Numbered from the stretch's first letter, positions 10,814-19,603 are shown. The stretch is 64,000 nt of DNA from CAKZKT01 sp034434235 (GCA_034434235.1 DAOTZV010000004.1:1-64000), one strand, 5' to 3'. Notes: generated by a model not told the origin, from the sequence alone. Numbers and translations are program-made.

Positions 10814-11060
10814 CGAAAGATTAGATTGCATCGAAATGAAACGACGCATCCAAGAAGAGATTTACGCAGAAACGCGCGAGATGACGCCAGACGAATTCCT
10901 GACATATATCCATAAACAAGTACAGGCAAGCCGATTTGCTACACTTTTTGCCGTTTCCAACCAGATGAGACCGCTATCAGATCGCGATGTTTTGGGCTCG
11001 AGCCCTACATCAATGCGGGTAAACGAAGCAAGAGCCGGGTATGGCGTCCCATCCGATTGA
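10794..11060 (+). CDS. Probable antitoxin partner of the PIN protein
   Basis: An 88-residue protein overlapping the last 20 bases of the PIN gene. The N-terminal half (MKRRIQEEIYAETREMTPDE and the following FLTYIHKQVQASRF) is amphipathic helix as in small antitoxins that accompany PIN proteins; the last 30 residues are low in complexity and may be an extension past the usual end. No DNA-binding motif is evident. Assignment rests on position, overlap and the shared low G+C. Confidence 0.65.
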   Translation: MNQITVDERLDCIEMKRRIQEEIYAETREMTPDEFLTYIHKQVQASRFATLFAVSNQMRPLSDRDVLGSSPTSMRVNEARAGYGVPSD

Positions 11061-11159
11061 ATCAAGATATCCGGCGATGCCCCCTGGCGAAACAGGCGAT
11101 CCTGGTTACCATCTCTTTCCTTCTCTGCCGCACACCTACACCATCCATCAGAGGTTCAC

Positions 11160-11483
11160 ATGGCAAAAGCGGAGATCTGCGCGGGGATCTGTGGCTTCAA
11201 AACCACGGTCATCGCGCACAAGGACGACAACGGGACCGTGCATCTGGACATCCAGAGCGATTGCAAGGGCGTGATGAAGTTCGCCGCCCAGCTCAAAGAA
11301 GTGGATCCGTTCCGCGAGTTCACCTGGCGCCGCGGCGGGCCGCTCACCCTCCAGGTCGCGCCGCAATGCCTCACCCATCCGGCCTGTCCGGTGCCGTCGG
11401 GCATCATCAAGGTCGTCGAGGTGGAGGCCGGCCTGGCGTTGCCCGCCGACGTGACGATCCATCTGTCGAAGGACGAAGCCTGA
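11160..11483 (+). CDS. DUF6951-like conserved protein
   Basis: A 107-residue cysteine-containing protein (CAGICGF at residues 7-13, DCKG near 34, and CLTHPAC near 75) matching what I know as DUF6951, a small family of unknown function. The spaced cysteines could bind metal or iron-sulfur. AGAGG lies 5 nt before the ATG. No signal peptide. It is followed 35 bp later by the pseudouridine synthase gene and may share its transcript. Confidence 0.75.
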   Translation: MAKAEICAGICGFKTTVIAHKDDNGTVHLDIQSDCKGVMKFAAQLKEVDPFREFTWRRGGPLTLQVAPQCLTHPACPVPSGIIKVVEVEAGLALPADVTIHLSKDEA

Positions 11484-11518
11484 ACAGGCCGGCCGACGCC
11501 AACAGAAGGAGGACATCG

Positions 11519-12232
11519 GTGTCCGACCCGCTCGCCTGGGTGCTCTACCGCGATGACGCCATCCTGGCCGTGAACAAGCCGGCCGGCCTGCCGACCCTGC
11601 CCGACGGCTATCGGTCGGCAGCGCCGTACCTGGCGGGGCTCTTGCAGGAAGCGTTCGGCCGGCTGTGGGTCGTGCATCGGCTCGACAGGGAGACGAGCGG
11701 CGTAATCGTGTTCGCGCGCACGGCCGACGCGCACCGCGACCTGAACCGGCAGTTCCAGGAGCACGCGGCCCGCAAGACCTATCACGCGCTGGTGGTCGGC
11801 CGGCCGGCATGGGACGAGCGCGTCATTGATCTGCCGCTGCGGCCCGACGGCGACCGCCGCCATCGCACGGTGGCCGACCCGGCGGCCGGCAAGCCAGCGG
11901 CCACCGCCTGCCGTGTGCTGGAGCGCCTGGCCGACTACGCGCTGATCGAGGCGCGGCCGCTCACCGGCCGGCCGCATCAGATCCGGGCGCACCTGGCCGC
12001 CGAGGGGTTGCCGCTCGTCGGCGACCTGCTCTACGCGTCGCAAGGCGGTCGGCTGCAAGGCGAAGACGGCGCCCGGCTGCGTCGGCTGCTGATCGCCGAT
12101 GCGCCCCTGGCCCGCCTGGGCCTCCATGCCTGCGCGTTGACCATCCTCCATCCCGTGACCGCTGCCAGCATCACCTTCGAGGCGCCCTATCCGGCCGACT
12201 TCGCCGCGGCCCTGGCGCGGCTGCGGCCGTAG
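11519..12232 (+). CDS. Pseudouridine synthase, RluA/RsuA superfamily (RluA type)
   Basis: A 237-residue pseudouridine synthase that would convert specific uridines in rRNA or tRNA. The catalytic motif is HRLDRETSGVIVFA, with the nucleophilic Asp, and the C-terminal RPLTGRPHQIRAHL motif is present. No S4 domain at the N-terminus, so it is a short RluA/TruC-type enzyme; the target site cannot be assigned. The GTG at 11519 is chosen because AAGGAGG (11506-11512) lies directly upstream. Confidence 0.9.
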   Translation: MSDPLAWVLYRDDAILAVNKPAGLPTLPDGYRSAAPYLAGLLQEAFGRLWVVHRLDRETSGVIVFARTADAHRDLNRQFQEHAARKTYHALVVGRPAWDERVIDLPLRPDGDRRHRTVADPAAGKPAATACRVLERLADYALIEARPLTGRPHQIRAHLAAEGLPLVGDLLYASQGGRLQGEDGARLRRLLIADAPLARLGLHACALTILHPVTAASITFEAPYPADFAAALARLRP

Positions 12233-12252
12233 GGCCGCCGGGCGGCAATCCG

Positions 12253-13428
12253 ATGAGAGACTCCTCCGAACAAAGGACTCGCCTGGCCGATCTGCGCCGG
12301 CGCTGGTGGGCGCTGCTGGCGCTCGCCGTCGCGCTCCTCGCCGCCGGGACGGCCGCGCTGCGCGCGTTCTGGCCGGCCGATCGGGTGGTGGGCTGGGCCG
12401 GCCTGGCCGCCGCCGCGTTGCTGTTTCAACTGGTCTTGCTGCGACGCAACCTGGCGCGCAACTACCGGCCGGGAGAAGCCGACCTGCCGCTCCTGGCCGA
12501 CATGGGGCCGGCCAACCTGGTCACCCTGGGCCGCGGATTGGCGATCGCCGCGTGCGCCGGCTTCCTGGCCGCGCCGCTGCCGCTGGAGGGCCTCCTGGCG
12601 TGGGCGCCGGCGCTCCTTTACGCCCTCGGCGTATTGCCCGACTTCCTGGACGGTGCGCTGGCGCGGGCCACCCACCGCGTCACCGTGTTGGGCGGCATCC
12701 TGGACATGGAATACGATTCCCTGGCGATGCTGATCGTCTCGCTGCTGGCCGTGCGGCTGGGCAAGGTTCCCGCGTGGTATATCAGCCTGGGGCTGGCGCG
12801 CTATCTGTTCGTGGCCGGCCTGTGGCTGCGCCAGCGCCGCGGCTTGCCCATCTGCGAGCTGCCGCCGAGCAACACCCGCCGGCTGGCGGCCGGCTTCCAG
12901 ATGGGCTTCTTCTGCGTGGCCCTCTGTCCGATCTTCGGTCCGCCCGCGACGACCATCGCCGGCATCCTGTTTGTGGCGCCCATCCTGCTCGGCTTCGTCC
13001 GGGATTGGCTGGTCGTCAGCGCCGCGCTCCGGCCGACGACGCCGGCCTACCGGCGACTGCGGCAGGCGCGCGCGGCCGTGTGGGCCTGGTTGCCGCCGCT
13101 CCTCCGCGCGCTCGGCGGCGGCGCGGCGCTCCTGATGTTGGCGCCGGCCTTCTGGCGCGCGGCCGGGAGCGGCCCGGCCGGCTGGACGGCGGGCCTCGGC
13201 GCCGCGTTGACGGTCCTCGGCGCCGGCAGCTTGCTGCTCGGAGCAGGAACCCGCCTGGGCGCCATCGGTTTGCTGATCGCCGTCTGCGTCGCGCTGGCCC
13301 GTGATGGCTTTCAGCCCTGGCACGCCGTGCTGCTGGCGGCCACGATCCCGCTGCTCTACACGGGCGCCGGCAAAGCCGCGCTCTGGCGTCGCGAGGACGC
13401 CCTGTTCGAGCGGCGGCTCGGCGAATGA
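12253..13428 (+). CDS. CDP-alcohol phosphatidyltransferase family membrane protein
   Basis: A 391-residue integral membrane protein. Residues 130-155 match the full CDP-alcohol phosphotransferase signature, Dx2DGx2ARx8Gx3Dx3D (DFLDGALAR, then G147, D151, D155). These enzymes transfer a phosphatidyl or phospho-sugar group from a CDP-activated donor to an alcohol to make phospholipid head groups. After the catalytic domain there is a second membrane region (about 275-385) resembling DoxX-like four-helix proteins, so it is longer than the usual 180-220 residues. Acceptor unknown. The following operon includes a lipid acyltransferase, which supports a role in membrane lipids. Confidence 0.85.
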   Translation: MRDSSEQRTRLADLRRRWWALLALAVALLAAGTAALRAFWPADRVVGWAGLAAAALLFQLVLLRRNLARNYRPGEADLPLLADMGPANLVTLGRGLAIAACAGFLAAPLPLEGLLAWAPALLYALGVLPDFLDGALARATHRVTVLGGILDMEYDSLAMLIVSLLAVRLGKVPAWYISLGLARYLFVAGLWLRQRRGLPICELPPSNTRRLAAGFQMGFFCVALCPIFGPPATTIAGILFVAPILLGFVRDWLVVSAALRPTTPAYRRLRQARAAVWAWLPPLLRALGGGAALLMLAPAFWRAAGSGPAGWTAGLGAALTVLGAGSLLLGAGTRLGAIGLLIAVCVALARDGFQPWHAVLLAATIPLLYTGAGKAALWRREDALFERRLGE

Positions 13429-13475
13429 CCCGCGTACCGCAAGCCAGAGGCTCTTGCGCCACAGGGGCATCTTCT

Positions 13476-13504
13476 TTGCGCGAAAAGCCGAGAGCGTGTA
13501 AAAT
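13476..13504 (+). promoter_or_regulatory. Promoter before the 13529-17357 gene group
   Basis: TTGCGC (13476-13481), 17 bp, TAAAAT (13499-13504), about 25 bp before the GTG of the small gene at 13529. Confidence 0.6.
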
Positions 13505-13528
13505 CCAGTATTCACGGAGCCATTCCCG

Positions 13529-13747
13529 GTGAACGATCAAACCTCAGCCGCCATCCTGCTTGCAAGCCTGCGCGGCCAGGCCGACCGCTACCCGACCGAG
13601 ATGCGCGAGGTCGAGATCTCGCTCGCCGCTCAGGAGTTCAGGCGCGTCTTCGACCTGATCAGCCGCCTCAAAGAGCGCGGCCTGTGGCGACCTTCGGCCG
13701 AAGCCGAGGCCGCGCTGGAAGATTTCTGGTGGGAATACGGGCAATAG
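13529..13747 (+). CDS. Small helical protein (72 aa)
   Basis: A 72-residue acidic, mostly helical protein (LASLRGQADRYP to EAALEDFWWEYGQ) with no cysteines or membrane segment. Start GTG at 13529, placed just behind a promoter; the stop is 3 bp before the acyltransferase start, so it is translated together with that gene. No family recognised. Confidence 0.7.
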   Translation: MNDQTSAAILLASLRGQADRYPTEMREVEISLAAQEFRRVFDLISRLKERGLWRPSAEAEAALEDFWWEYGQ

Positions 13748-13750
13748 GAG

Positions 13751-14650
13751 ATGACCCTCCAGGAGTTCATCACGACCCGGTTCGGCACGAAGCTGTGGAT
13801 GTCGCTGGGCCGCTGGTTGCCGCCGTCGGTAGGGTACCGGATAGCGCATCTGGCGGTCGGCATCGTCAGCCGGCGCCGCAATTCCAGCATCTACCGCATC
13901 CTCTACGCCAACCAGGCGGCCGTCCTCGGCGACCAGACGCCCGAGGCCGAACTGCACGCGGCCGTGCGCCGGGTGTTGGAGCACGTGGGCCGCACCGCCT
14001 ACGACCTGATGTACTATCTGGCCGGCGGCGCGGATCGGCTGCGCGACGCCGTGCTCTTCGACGATCAGGTGTGGGAGAACGTCCAGCGCGCCATGGCCAC
14101 CGGCCGCGGCGTCATGATCTGCGGCTGTCACATGAGCAACTTCAACCTGGGCTTCCTGGCCCTGACGCAACGCGCCGAGACGCCTCAGATCCAGGTGTTG
14201 GCCCCGCCGAAGATGACGGGCGGCTTCCGCATCATGCACGAGCTGCGCAGCAGTCCCAAGTTCCTGGAGACGCCGATCGGTGTGGCCTCGCTGCGGGCTG
14301 CGCTCCACAGGCTGCGGACCGGCGGCATGGTGGCGACCGGCGTGGATTGGCCGCCGGCCGCCGCGGCCAACGAACGCATCCCCTTCTTCGGCCGGCCGGC
14401 CCATCTGCCTACCGGCCACATCCGGCTGGCCATAGATGCGGGCGCGGTGCTGTTGCCGGTCGCGTTCCGCTGGGACGCCGACCGCGGCTACCACATGTTG
14501 ACCGCGCCGCACCTGGAGCTTGAATTGACCGGCGACCGGCCGGCCGACATCCAGCACAATGCCCGCCGCGTGCTGGCGATCATCGAACGCTGGATCGCCG
14601 AGCGGCCGGAACAGTGGCTGATGTACTATCGAGTCTGGCCTGAAGCATGA
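13751..14650 (+). CDS. LpxL/HtrB-type lipid acyltransferase
   Basis: A 299-residue acyltransferase of the lysophospholipid/lipid A acyltransferase family (COG1560 type), which adds fatty acyl chains to glycolipids at the membrane. The active-site block reads GCHMSNFNLG: His 127 is there, but the acidic residue five positions on (HxxxxD/E) is Asn 132. The rest (FFGRPAHLPTG, AIDAGAVLLPVAF, PEQWLMYYRVWPE) follows the family. In a bacterium without LPS genes nearby, a phosphatidylinositol mannoside or other glycolipid is a more likely substrate than lipid A. AGGAG just before the ATG; it overlaps glcF by 4 bp. Confidence 0.82.
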   Translation: MTLQEFITTRFGTKLWMSLGRWLPPSVGYRIAHLAVGIVSRRRNSSIYRILYANQAAVLGDQTPEAELHAAVRRVLEHVGRTAYDLMYYLAGGADRLRDAVLFDDQVWENVQRAMATGRGVMICGCHMSNFNLGFLALTQRAETPQIQVLAPPKMTGGFRIMHELRSSPKFLETPIGVASLRAALHRLRTGGMVATGVDWPPAAAANERIPFFGRPAHLPTGHIRLAIDAGAVLLPVAFRWDADRGYHMLTAPHLELELTGDRPADIQHNARRVLAIIERWIAERPEQWLMYYRVWPEA

Positions 14651-15927
14651 CGACAACCCACGATCATCGTCCACCCGAATCCGCCTATTTGAACTGCATC
14701 CGCTGCGGCCTTTGCCTGGCGGTTTGCCCCACCTACCGCGTGCTGCTCACCGAGACCGCCTCGCCGCGGGGCCGGGTGGCGTTGGCGCGCAAAGGTCTGG
14801 AGGGCGAGCTGGCGCTCGGCCCCAACCTCTTCGAGCAGATGTACGCCTGCTTCGACTGCCTGGCGTGCAACGAGATCTGTCCGGTGGGCATCCGGCCGGC
14901 CGATCTGGCGTTGGCGCTGCGCGAGACCCAGGAGGCCATGCGGCCGGCGCGCTGGAAGCGGCCGCTCTTCCGCGGCCTGATCCCGCATCCCGGCCGCATG
15001 GAGCTGGCGACCCTGCCGCTGCGCCTCTATGAGCGCCTGGGCGTGCGCCGGCTGGTCTACGCGCTCGGCCTGCGCCGGCTCCTGCCCGGCCAGGTGGCCG
15101 ACCTGGAGGCGATGTTGCCGCGCCTGCCGCAACGGCCGCTGCGCCGCCAACTGCCCGAGATCACCTATCCGTTTGCCGCGGAAGGGGTGAGGTCCACCCG
15201 CGTCGGCTTCTTCCTCGGTTGCGCGCAGAACGTGCTCTTCGCCGAAGAGAGCGCCGCGACCGTGCGCGTGTTGGCGCGCAACGGCTGCACCGTCATCACC
15301 CCGCGGGAGACGAAATGCTGCGGAATGCCGGCGCGCGGCTACGGCGACGGCGAGGCCGCGCGCGAGCAGGCCCGCTTCAACATCGCGCTCTTCGAGCGCG
15401 CCGACGTCGAGGTGATCGTCACCGATTGCGCCACCTGCGGCTCGACCCTGCGCGACTACGGCGAGATCCTGGCCGACGACCCGGCCTGGGCCGATCGCGC
15501 GGCCGCGTTCAGCCGCAAAGTGCGCGACATCAGCGAATTCCTGATGAGCCTGCCGCTCGCAAAGCCGGCCGGCCGCCTCGCGGCGCGCGTCACCTATCAC
15601 GACCCGTGTCACCTGCGCCGCGGCCAGGGCGTGTGGCGCGAGCCGCGTGCCCTGCTCCAGCTCATTGACGGCCTGGAATTCGTCGAGCTGCCCGAAGCCG
15701 ACTGGTGTTGCGGCTCGGCCGGCAGCCAGCTCATCACCCACTACGAAACATCGCTGCGCGTGCTGGACCGCAAAATGGACAACATCGCCGCCACGCAAGC
15801 CCAGATCATCGCCTCCGGCTGTCCCGGCTGCCAGATGCAGCTCGCAGCCGGCGCCCGCCGCCGCGGCCTGGACATCGCGGTCACCCACCCGATCGTCCTC
15901 CTCGACCGCGCCTATGCCAACAAATAA
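14647..15927 (+). CDS. glcF: Glycolate oxidase-type iron-sulfur subunit (GlcF/LutA-like)
   Basis: A 426-residue cytoplasmic electron-transfer subunit. Two 4Fe-4S sites are visible: CIRCGLCLAVC (Cys 16, 19, 22, 26) and CFDCLACNEIC (near 68-78). Two CCG domains follow, with CCGMPARGYG, HDPCHLRRGQG and CCGSAGSQL. It passes electrons from the FAD subunit encoded next to the respiratory chain during oxidation of glycolate, lactate or similar 2-hydroxy acids. Starts in a 4-bp ATGA overlap with the acyltransferase stop. Confidence 0.92.
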   Translation: MTTTHDHRPPESAYLNCIRCGLCLAVCPTYRVLLTETASPRGRVALARKGLEGELALGPNLFEQMYACFDCLACNEICPVGIRPADLALALRETQEAMRPARWKRPLFRGLIPHPGRMELATLPLRLYERLGVRRLVYALGLRRLLPGQVADLEAMLPRLPQRPLRRQLPEITYPFAAEGVRSTRVGFFLGCAQNVLFAEESAATVRVLARNGCTVITPRETKCCGMPARGYGDGEAAREQARFNIALFERADVEVIVTDCATCGSTLRDYGEILADDPAWADRAAAFSRKVRDISEFLMSLPLAKPAGRLAARVTYHDPCHLRRGQGVWREPRALLQLIDGLEFVELPEADWCCGSAGSQLITHYETSLRVLDRKMDNIAATQAQIIASGCPGCQMQLAAGARRRGLDIAVTHPIVLLDRAYANK

Positions 15928-15971
15928 CGCTTGACGTTTCACGTTTCACGCTTCACTCTTCCCGACCGCCC
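15928..15971. repeat. TTTCACG simple repeat between glcF and glcD
   Basis: The spacer contains TTGACGTTTCACGTTTCACG and a decayed continuation. The same motif occurs near 41921, 42441 and 52760. Confidence 0.6.
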
Positions 15972-17357
15972 ATGACCACACCCACCACCCTCATCCGACA
16001 ACTTCAGGCCATCGCGGGCCCCGACGGCGTCCTGGCCACGGCCGAAGACCTGGCCGTCTACGCCTACGACGGGACCTTCGCAGAGCAGCGGCCCGACCTG
16101 GTCATCCTGCCCACCACCACCGAACAGGTGAGCCGGGTGGTGGCGCTGGCCGCGGCCGAACGCATCCCGATCGTCCCGCGCGGCATGGGATCGGGCCTGG
16201 CCGCGGGCTCGGTGCCGTTCGCCGGCGGCATCGCGCTCGCCACTACTCGCATGAACCGCATCCTGGAAATAGATGCGGGGAACGGCGTGGCGCACGTCCA
16301 GGCCGGCGTCGTCACCGCCGACCTCCAGGCCGCGGTCGAAAAGCTCGGCCTCTTCTACCCGCCCGACCCCTCCAGCATCCGCCACTCGACCATCGGGGGC
16401 AACATCGCGTGCAACGCCGGCGGCCCACGCTGCCTGAAATACGGCGTCACCGGCGACTACGTGCTGGGGCTCACCGTCGTCCTGCCGGACGGCCGCGTTC
16501 TGAAGACCGGCGGCAAGCCGATCAAAGATGTCGTGGGCTACGACCTGACCGCGCTCTTCACCGGCTCGGAGGGCACCCTGGGCGTGATCTGCGAGGCGCT
16601 GCTGCGCCTGGTGCCGCGACCGCGCTTCATCCGCACTGCGCTGGCCGAGTTCCCCTCGCTCGACGATGCCTCGCGCACGGTCAACGCGATCCTGTCGGCC
16701 GGCATCGTGCCGGTGGCGCTGGAGCTGATGGACGAGACCGCCATCGCGTGCATCGAAGAGGCCATGCGCCTGGGCCTGCCGCGCGATGTCGAGGCGCTGC
16801 TGATCCTGGAAACGGACGGCAGCCACGAGGCCGCGGTGCAGGACGAGATCGAGGCCGCGGCGCGCATCTGTCGCGAGACCGGCGCGCGCCGCGTGCAGGT
16901 GGCGCGCAGCGAGGCCGAGCGCGCCGCGCTGTGGCGGGCGCGGCGCGCGGTGTCGCCGTCCCTGGCCCGCAAGGCGCCCAACAAGCTCGGCGAGGACATC
17001 ACCGTGCCGCGCACCGCCATCCCCGAGGCGATCCGCCGCATCAAGGCCGTCAGCGCGCAATACGGCCTGCCGGTCGTCGTCTTCGGCCACGCCGGCGACG
17101 GCAACCTGCATCCCAACATCCTCTTCGACCGCCGCGATCCGGCGCAATGGGCCACGGTCGAAAAAATGGTCGCCGCGATCTTCGAGATCTCGCTGGCGCT
17201 CGGCGGCACCCTCTCCGGCGAGCACGGGGTCGGCGCGCTCAAGCGGCCCTACATGGAAAGGGCGCTCGGCCCCCTCTCCATCGAGATCCAGCGGCGGATC
17301 AAACAGGCGCTCGACCCGCTGAACATCATGAACCCGGGCAAGGTGTTTCCAGAATAG
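15972..17357 (+). CDS. glcD: FAD-linked 2-hydroxyacid oxidase subunit (GlcD-like)
   Basis: A 461-residue FAD-binding PCMH-type oxidase. The FAD-binding stretch includes PRGMGSGLAAGS and SSIRHSTIGGNIACNAGGP, and the C-terminal FAD-oxidase domain ends HAGDGNLHPNI ... GEHGVG ... NIMNPGKVFP. It oxidises glycolate or D-lactate-like substrates and hands electrons to GlcF. The second FAD subunit GlcE is not present in the window, so the complex may be two-component. ATG 15972 is the family start; the frame is open far upstream. Confidence 0.9.
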   Translation: MTTPTTLIRQLQAIAGPDGVLATAEDLAVYAYDGTFAEQRPDLVILPTTTEQVSRVVALAAAERIPIVPRGMGSGLAAGSVPFAGGIALATTRMNRILEIDAGNGVAHVQAGVVTADLQAAVEKLGLFYPPDPSSIRHSTIGGNIACNAGGPRCLKYGVTGDYVLGLTVVLPDGRVLKTGGKPIKDVVGYDLTALFTGSEGTLGVICEALLRLVPRPRFIRTALAEFPSLDDASRTVNAILSAGIVPVALELMDETAIACIEEAMRLGLPRDVEALLILETDGSHEAAVQDEIEAAARICRETGARRVQVARSEAERAALWRARRAVSPSLARKAPNKLGEDITVPRTAIPEAIRRIKAVSAQYGLPVVVFGHAGDGNLHPNILFDRRDPAQWATVEKMVAAIFEISLALGGTLSGEHGVGALKRPYMERALGPLSIEIQRRIKQALDPLNIMNPGKVFPE

Positions 17358-17368
17358 AGCTTCCCGAA

Positions 17369-17400
17369 CGTGCCTGGCACTTTCGGAAGTGCCAGGCACG
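17369..17400. repeat. GTGCCTGGCAC hairpin, copy 1
   Basis: Perfect 14-bp inverted repeat (arm CGTGCCTGGCACTT, loop TCGG) 12 bp after the glcD stop. Related hairpins are at 37605-37636, 37658-37688 and 63937-63968. No T-run follows, so it is a repeat that could act as a transcript end or stabiliser, not a classical terminator. Confidence 0.85.
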
Positions 17401-17430
17401 TGGATCACATTGCGCCCCATTTCGGCCAGC

Positions 17431-17458
17431 TTGACGCCAGCCCCCAGGCGAGTATAAT
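17431..17458 (+). promoter_or_regulatory. Promoter of the cupin-GH13 pair
   Basis: TTGACG (17431-17436), 16 bp, perfect TATAAT (17453-17458); AGGAGG follows at 17476-17481, before the ATG at 17491. Confidence 0.7.
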
Positions 17459-17490
17459 GGCTTCATCCCGATCTCAGGAGGCTCTGTTCC

Positions 17491-17862
17491 ATGCCCGAAC
17501 CCACGGCAAAGGTCGTCCATTACACCGCTGTTCCCGCCGAGGTGGTCGGCCCGGAGGCGCCGGGCGCCACCATCCGCTGGCTGATAGATGAGCCGCACGA
17601 CGGCGCGCCCAACTACGCGCTGCGCATGATCGAAGTGGCCGTCGGCGGACACACGCCCGACCATACGCATCCCTTCGAGCACGAAAACTTCGTGGTGGAA
17701 GGCCGCGGCCGCGTGCGCATCGGCGACGAATGGCATGACGTCGGCCCGGGGAGCGTCATCTTCGTCCCGGCCGGCGTCCGCCATTGCTACGCCAACGCCG
17801 GCGACGAGCCGTTCCGCTTCCTGTGCGGCATCCCCACCCCGCGGCTGATGCCCCAAGGGTAA
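17491..17862 (+). CDS. Cupin domain protein
   Basis: A 123-residue single-domain cupin. The first cupin motif reads GHTPDHTHPFEHENFVVEG, with the metal ligands His-x-His and Glu in standard spacing, and the second reads PAGVRHCYANAG. Cupins of this size are metal-binding isomerases, dioxygenases or sugar-binding proteins; the reaction cannot be assigned. Own promoter directly upstream; the GH13 gene follows 53 bp later and probably shares the transcript. Confidence 0.85.
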   Translation: MPEPTAKVVHYTAVPAEVVGPEAPGATIRWLIDEPHDGAPNYALRMIEVAVGGHTPDHTHPFEHENFVVEGRGRVRIGDEWHDVGPGSVIFVPAGVRHCYANAGDEPFRFLCGIPTPRLMPQG

Positions 17863-17915
17863 CTCGCGGCGTCGGCCGGCCCGACGACCCTATCTCGCCG
17901 AGGAGCCTTTCATCC

Positions 17916-19361
17916 ATGCCCGACGTGCAAACCCCCGAGTGGGTCAAGGATGCCGTCTTCTACCAGATCTTTCCCGACCGCTTCGCGCGTTCCCCGCGCG
18001 TGCCCAAGCCGACCGGCCTCCAGCCGTGGGGCAGTCCGCCCACCGTGCACGGCTATCAGGGCGGCGACCTGCTCGGCGTGGTCGAGCATCTCGACTACCT
18101 GGCCGACCTGGGCGTCACGGCCATCTACTTCAACCCGATCTTCCGCTCGGCCTCGAACCACCGCTACCACACGCACGACTACTACCAGGTAGATCCGATG
18201 CTCGGCGGCAACGCGGCGCTGCGCGAGCTGCTCGACGCCGCGCATGGCCGCGGCATCAAGGTGGTGCTCGACGGTGTATTCAACCACGCCAGCCGCGGCT
18301 TCTTCCAGTTCCACGACATCCTGGAGAACGGCCCGGAGTCCGCATACCTGGATTGGTTCACGGTGGAGGATTGGCCGCTGCGGCCCTACGGCAGCAAACA
18401 GCCCAACTACCGCTGCTGGTGGGGCAATCCGGCGTTGCCGAAGTTCAACACCGACACGCCCGCGGTGCGGGAATTCCTGTGGGACGTGGCGCGCTATTGG
18501 ATCGAGTTCGGCATTGACGGCTGGCGGCTCGACGTGCCGGCCGAGATCAACGACGACGAGTTCTGGCGCGAATTCCGCCGCCGGGTGAAGGCCGCCAACC
18601 CCGAAGCCTACATCGTCGGCGAGATCTGGGATGAGGCGGACCGCTGGTTGCAGGGGGATCAGTTCGACGCGGTGATGAACTACGGCGTGGCGCGCGCCGC
18701 CATCGGGTTCTTCGCCGCGGCCACCTTCGACCGCGACTACAGGCCGGGCGGCTTCCGCCTGCACGAGATGGCCGCGCGGCAGTTCGTCCGCGAGGTGGAC
18801 CGCCTGATGAAGCGCTACCCCTGGCCGATCGTCCAGGCGCAGCTCAACCTGCTGGACAGCCACGACACCGCCCGCTTCATCACCCAGGCCCGCGGCGACC
18901 GCAGCGCGCTGCAACTGGCGCTCCTCTTCCTGATGACGATCCCCGGTGCGCCGTGCATCTACTACGGCACGGAGATCGGCATGGCCGGCGGCCCCGACCC
19001 CGAGTGCCGCCGCGCATTCCCGTGGGACGAGGCGGTTTGGGACAAAGAGCTGCTCGCGTGGGTCAAACGGGCGGTCGCACTGCGCCACGCGCATCCCGTA
19101 TTGCGCCGCGGCCGGTTCGAGCCGCTCTACGCCACGGATGACGTGTGCGCGTTCGGCCGATGGCTGGAGGACGAAGTGGCCGTCGTGGCCTTTAACGCCG
19201 GCCGCACAGAACGCACCTTCGACATCGAAACCGGCAATCTGATCCCCGACGGCGCGACAACCGACGTCTGGGGCGGCGGATCGGCACGCGTCCTTCACGG
19301 CACGCTGCGCCACGTGACACTGGCCCCGCGCTCGGCCGCGGTGTTTGTGATGAGGAAATGA
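17916..19361 (+). CDS. Alpha-amylase family enzyme, GH13 (neopullulanase/cyclomaltodextrinase-like)
   Basis: A 481-residue GH13 enzyme that would hydrolyse alpha-1,4-glucans, cyclodextrins or pullulan fragments. The (beta/alpha)8 barrel has YFNPIF, the catalytic Asp in GWRLDVPAE (near 206), the acid/base Glu in IVGEIWDEADRW (near 236) and the third acid in LLDSHDTARF. The start WVKDAVFYQIFPDRFA and the VEDWPL/PNYRCWWGNPALPKFN segment are typical of the GH13_20 subgroup, but the N-terminal dimerising domain of that subgroup is absent. No signal peptide, so intracellular. AGGAG lies 10 nt before ATG 17916. Confidence 0.9.
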   Translation: MPDVQTPEWVKDAVFYQIFPDRFARSPRVPKPTGLQPWGSPPTVHGYQGGDLLGVVEHLDYLADLGVTAIYFNPIFRSASNHRYHTHDYYQVDPMLGGNAALRELLDAAHGRGIKVVLDGVFNHASRGFFQFHDILENGPESAYLDWFTVEDWPLRPYGSKQPNYRCWWGNPALPKFNTDTPAVREFLWDVARYWIEFGIDGWRLDVPAEINDDEFWREFRRRVKAANPEAYIVGEIWDEADRWLQGDQFDAVMNYGVARAAIGFFAAATFDRDYRPGGFRLHEMAARQFVREVDRLMKRYPWPIVQAQLNLLDSHDTARFITQARGDRSALQLALLFLMTIPGAPCIYYGTEIGMAGGPDPECRRAFPWDEAVWDKELLAWVKRAVALRHAHPVLRRGRFEPLYATDDVCAFGRWLEDEVAVVAFNAGRTERTFDIETGNLIPDGATTDVWGGGSARVLHGTLRHVTLAPRSAAVFVMRK

Positions 19362-19384
19362 AACACCCTGTGTGAGGAACGCCC

Positions 19385-19579
19385 ATGCGTTACTACCATC
19401 GCGCCCGGCCGGTCGTCAGCTTCACTCTGGCAACCGCCATGTTGATCTTCCTGGCGCTGATCTTGAGCGGCATTCTGCGCATCAGCGTGGACCTCAGACC
19501 GGTGACCGAAAACCCGCAACTGGTCGCGGTCGCGCTGCTCTTTGCCGCGATCTCCGCGCTATTGCTGTACGAATGGTGA
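19385..19579 (+). CDS. Small membrane protein (64 aa)
   Basis: A 64-residue protein with two hydrophobic segments (about 11-31 and 45-61) and a short charged loop. GAGG precedes the ATG at 19385, 23 bp after the GH13 stop. No known family; the hydrophobic pattern and ribosome site argue that it is real. Confidence 0.6.
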   Translation: MRYYHRARPVVSFTLATAMLIFLALILSGILRISVDLRPVTENPQLVAVALLFAAISALLLYEW

Positions 19580-19603
19580 TCGTCTTTTCAGTTATCCACG
19601 CTT

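Noticed and set aside
11057..12232. A single 391-codon gene covering DUF6951 and the pseudouridine synthase
   Set aside because: The upstream part is out of frame with DUF6951, and AAGGAGG with GTG at 11519 marks the true start.
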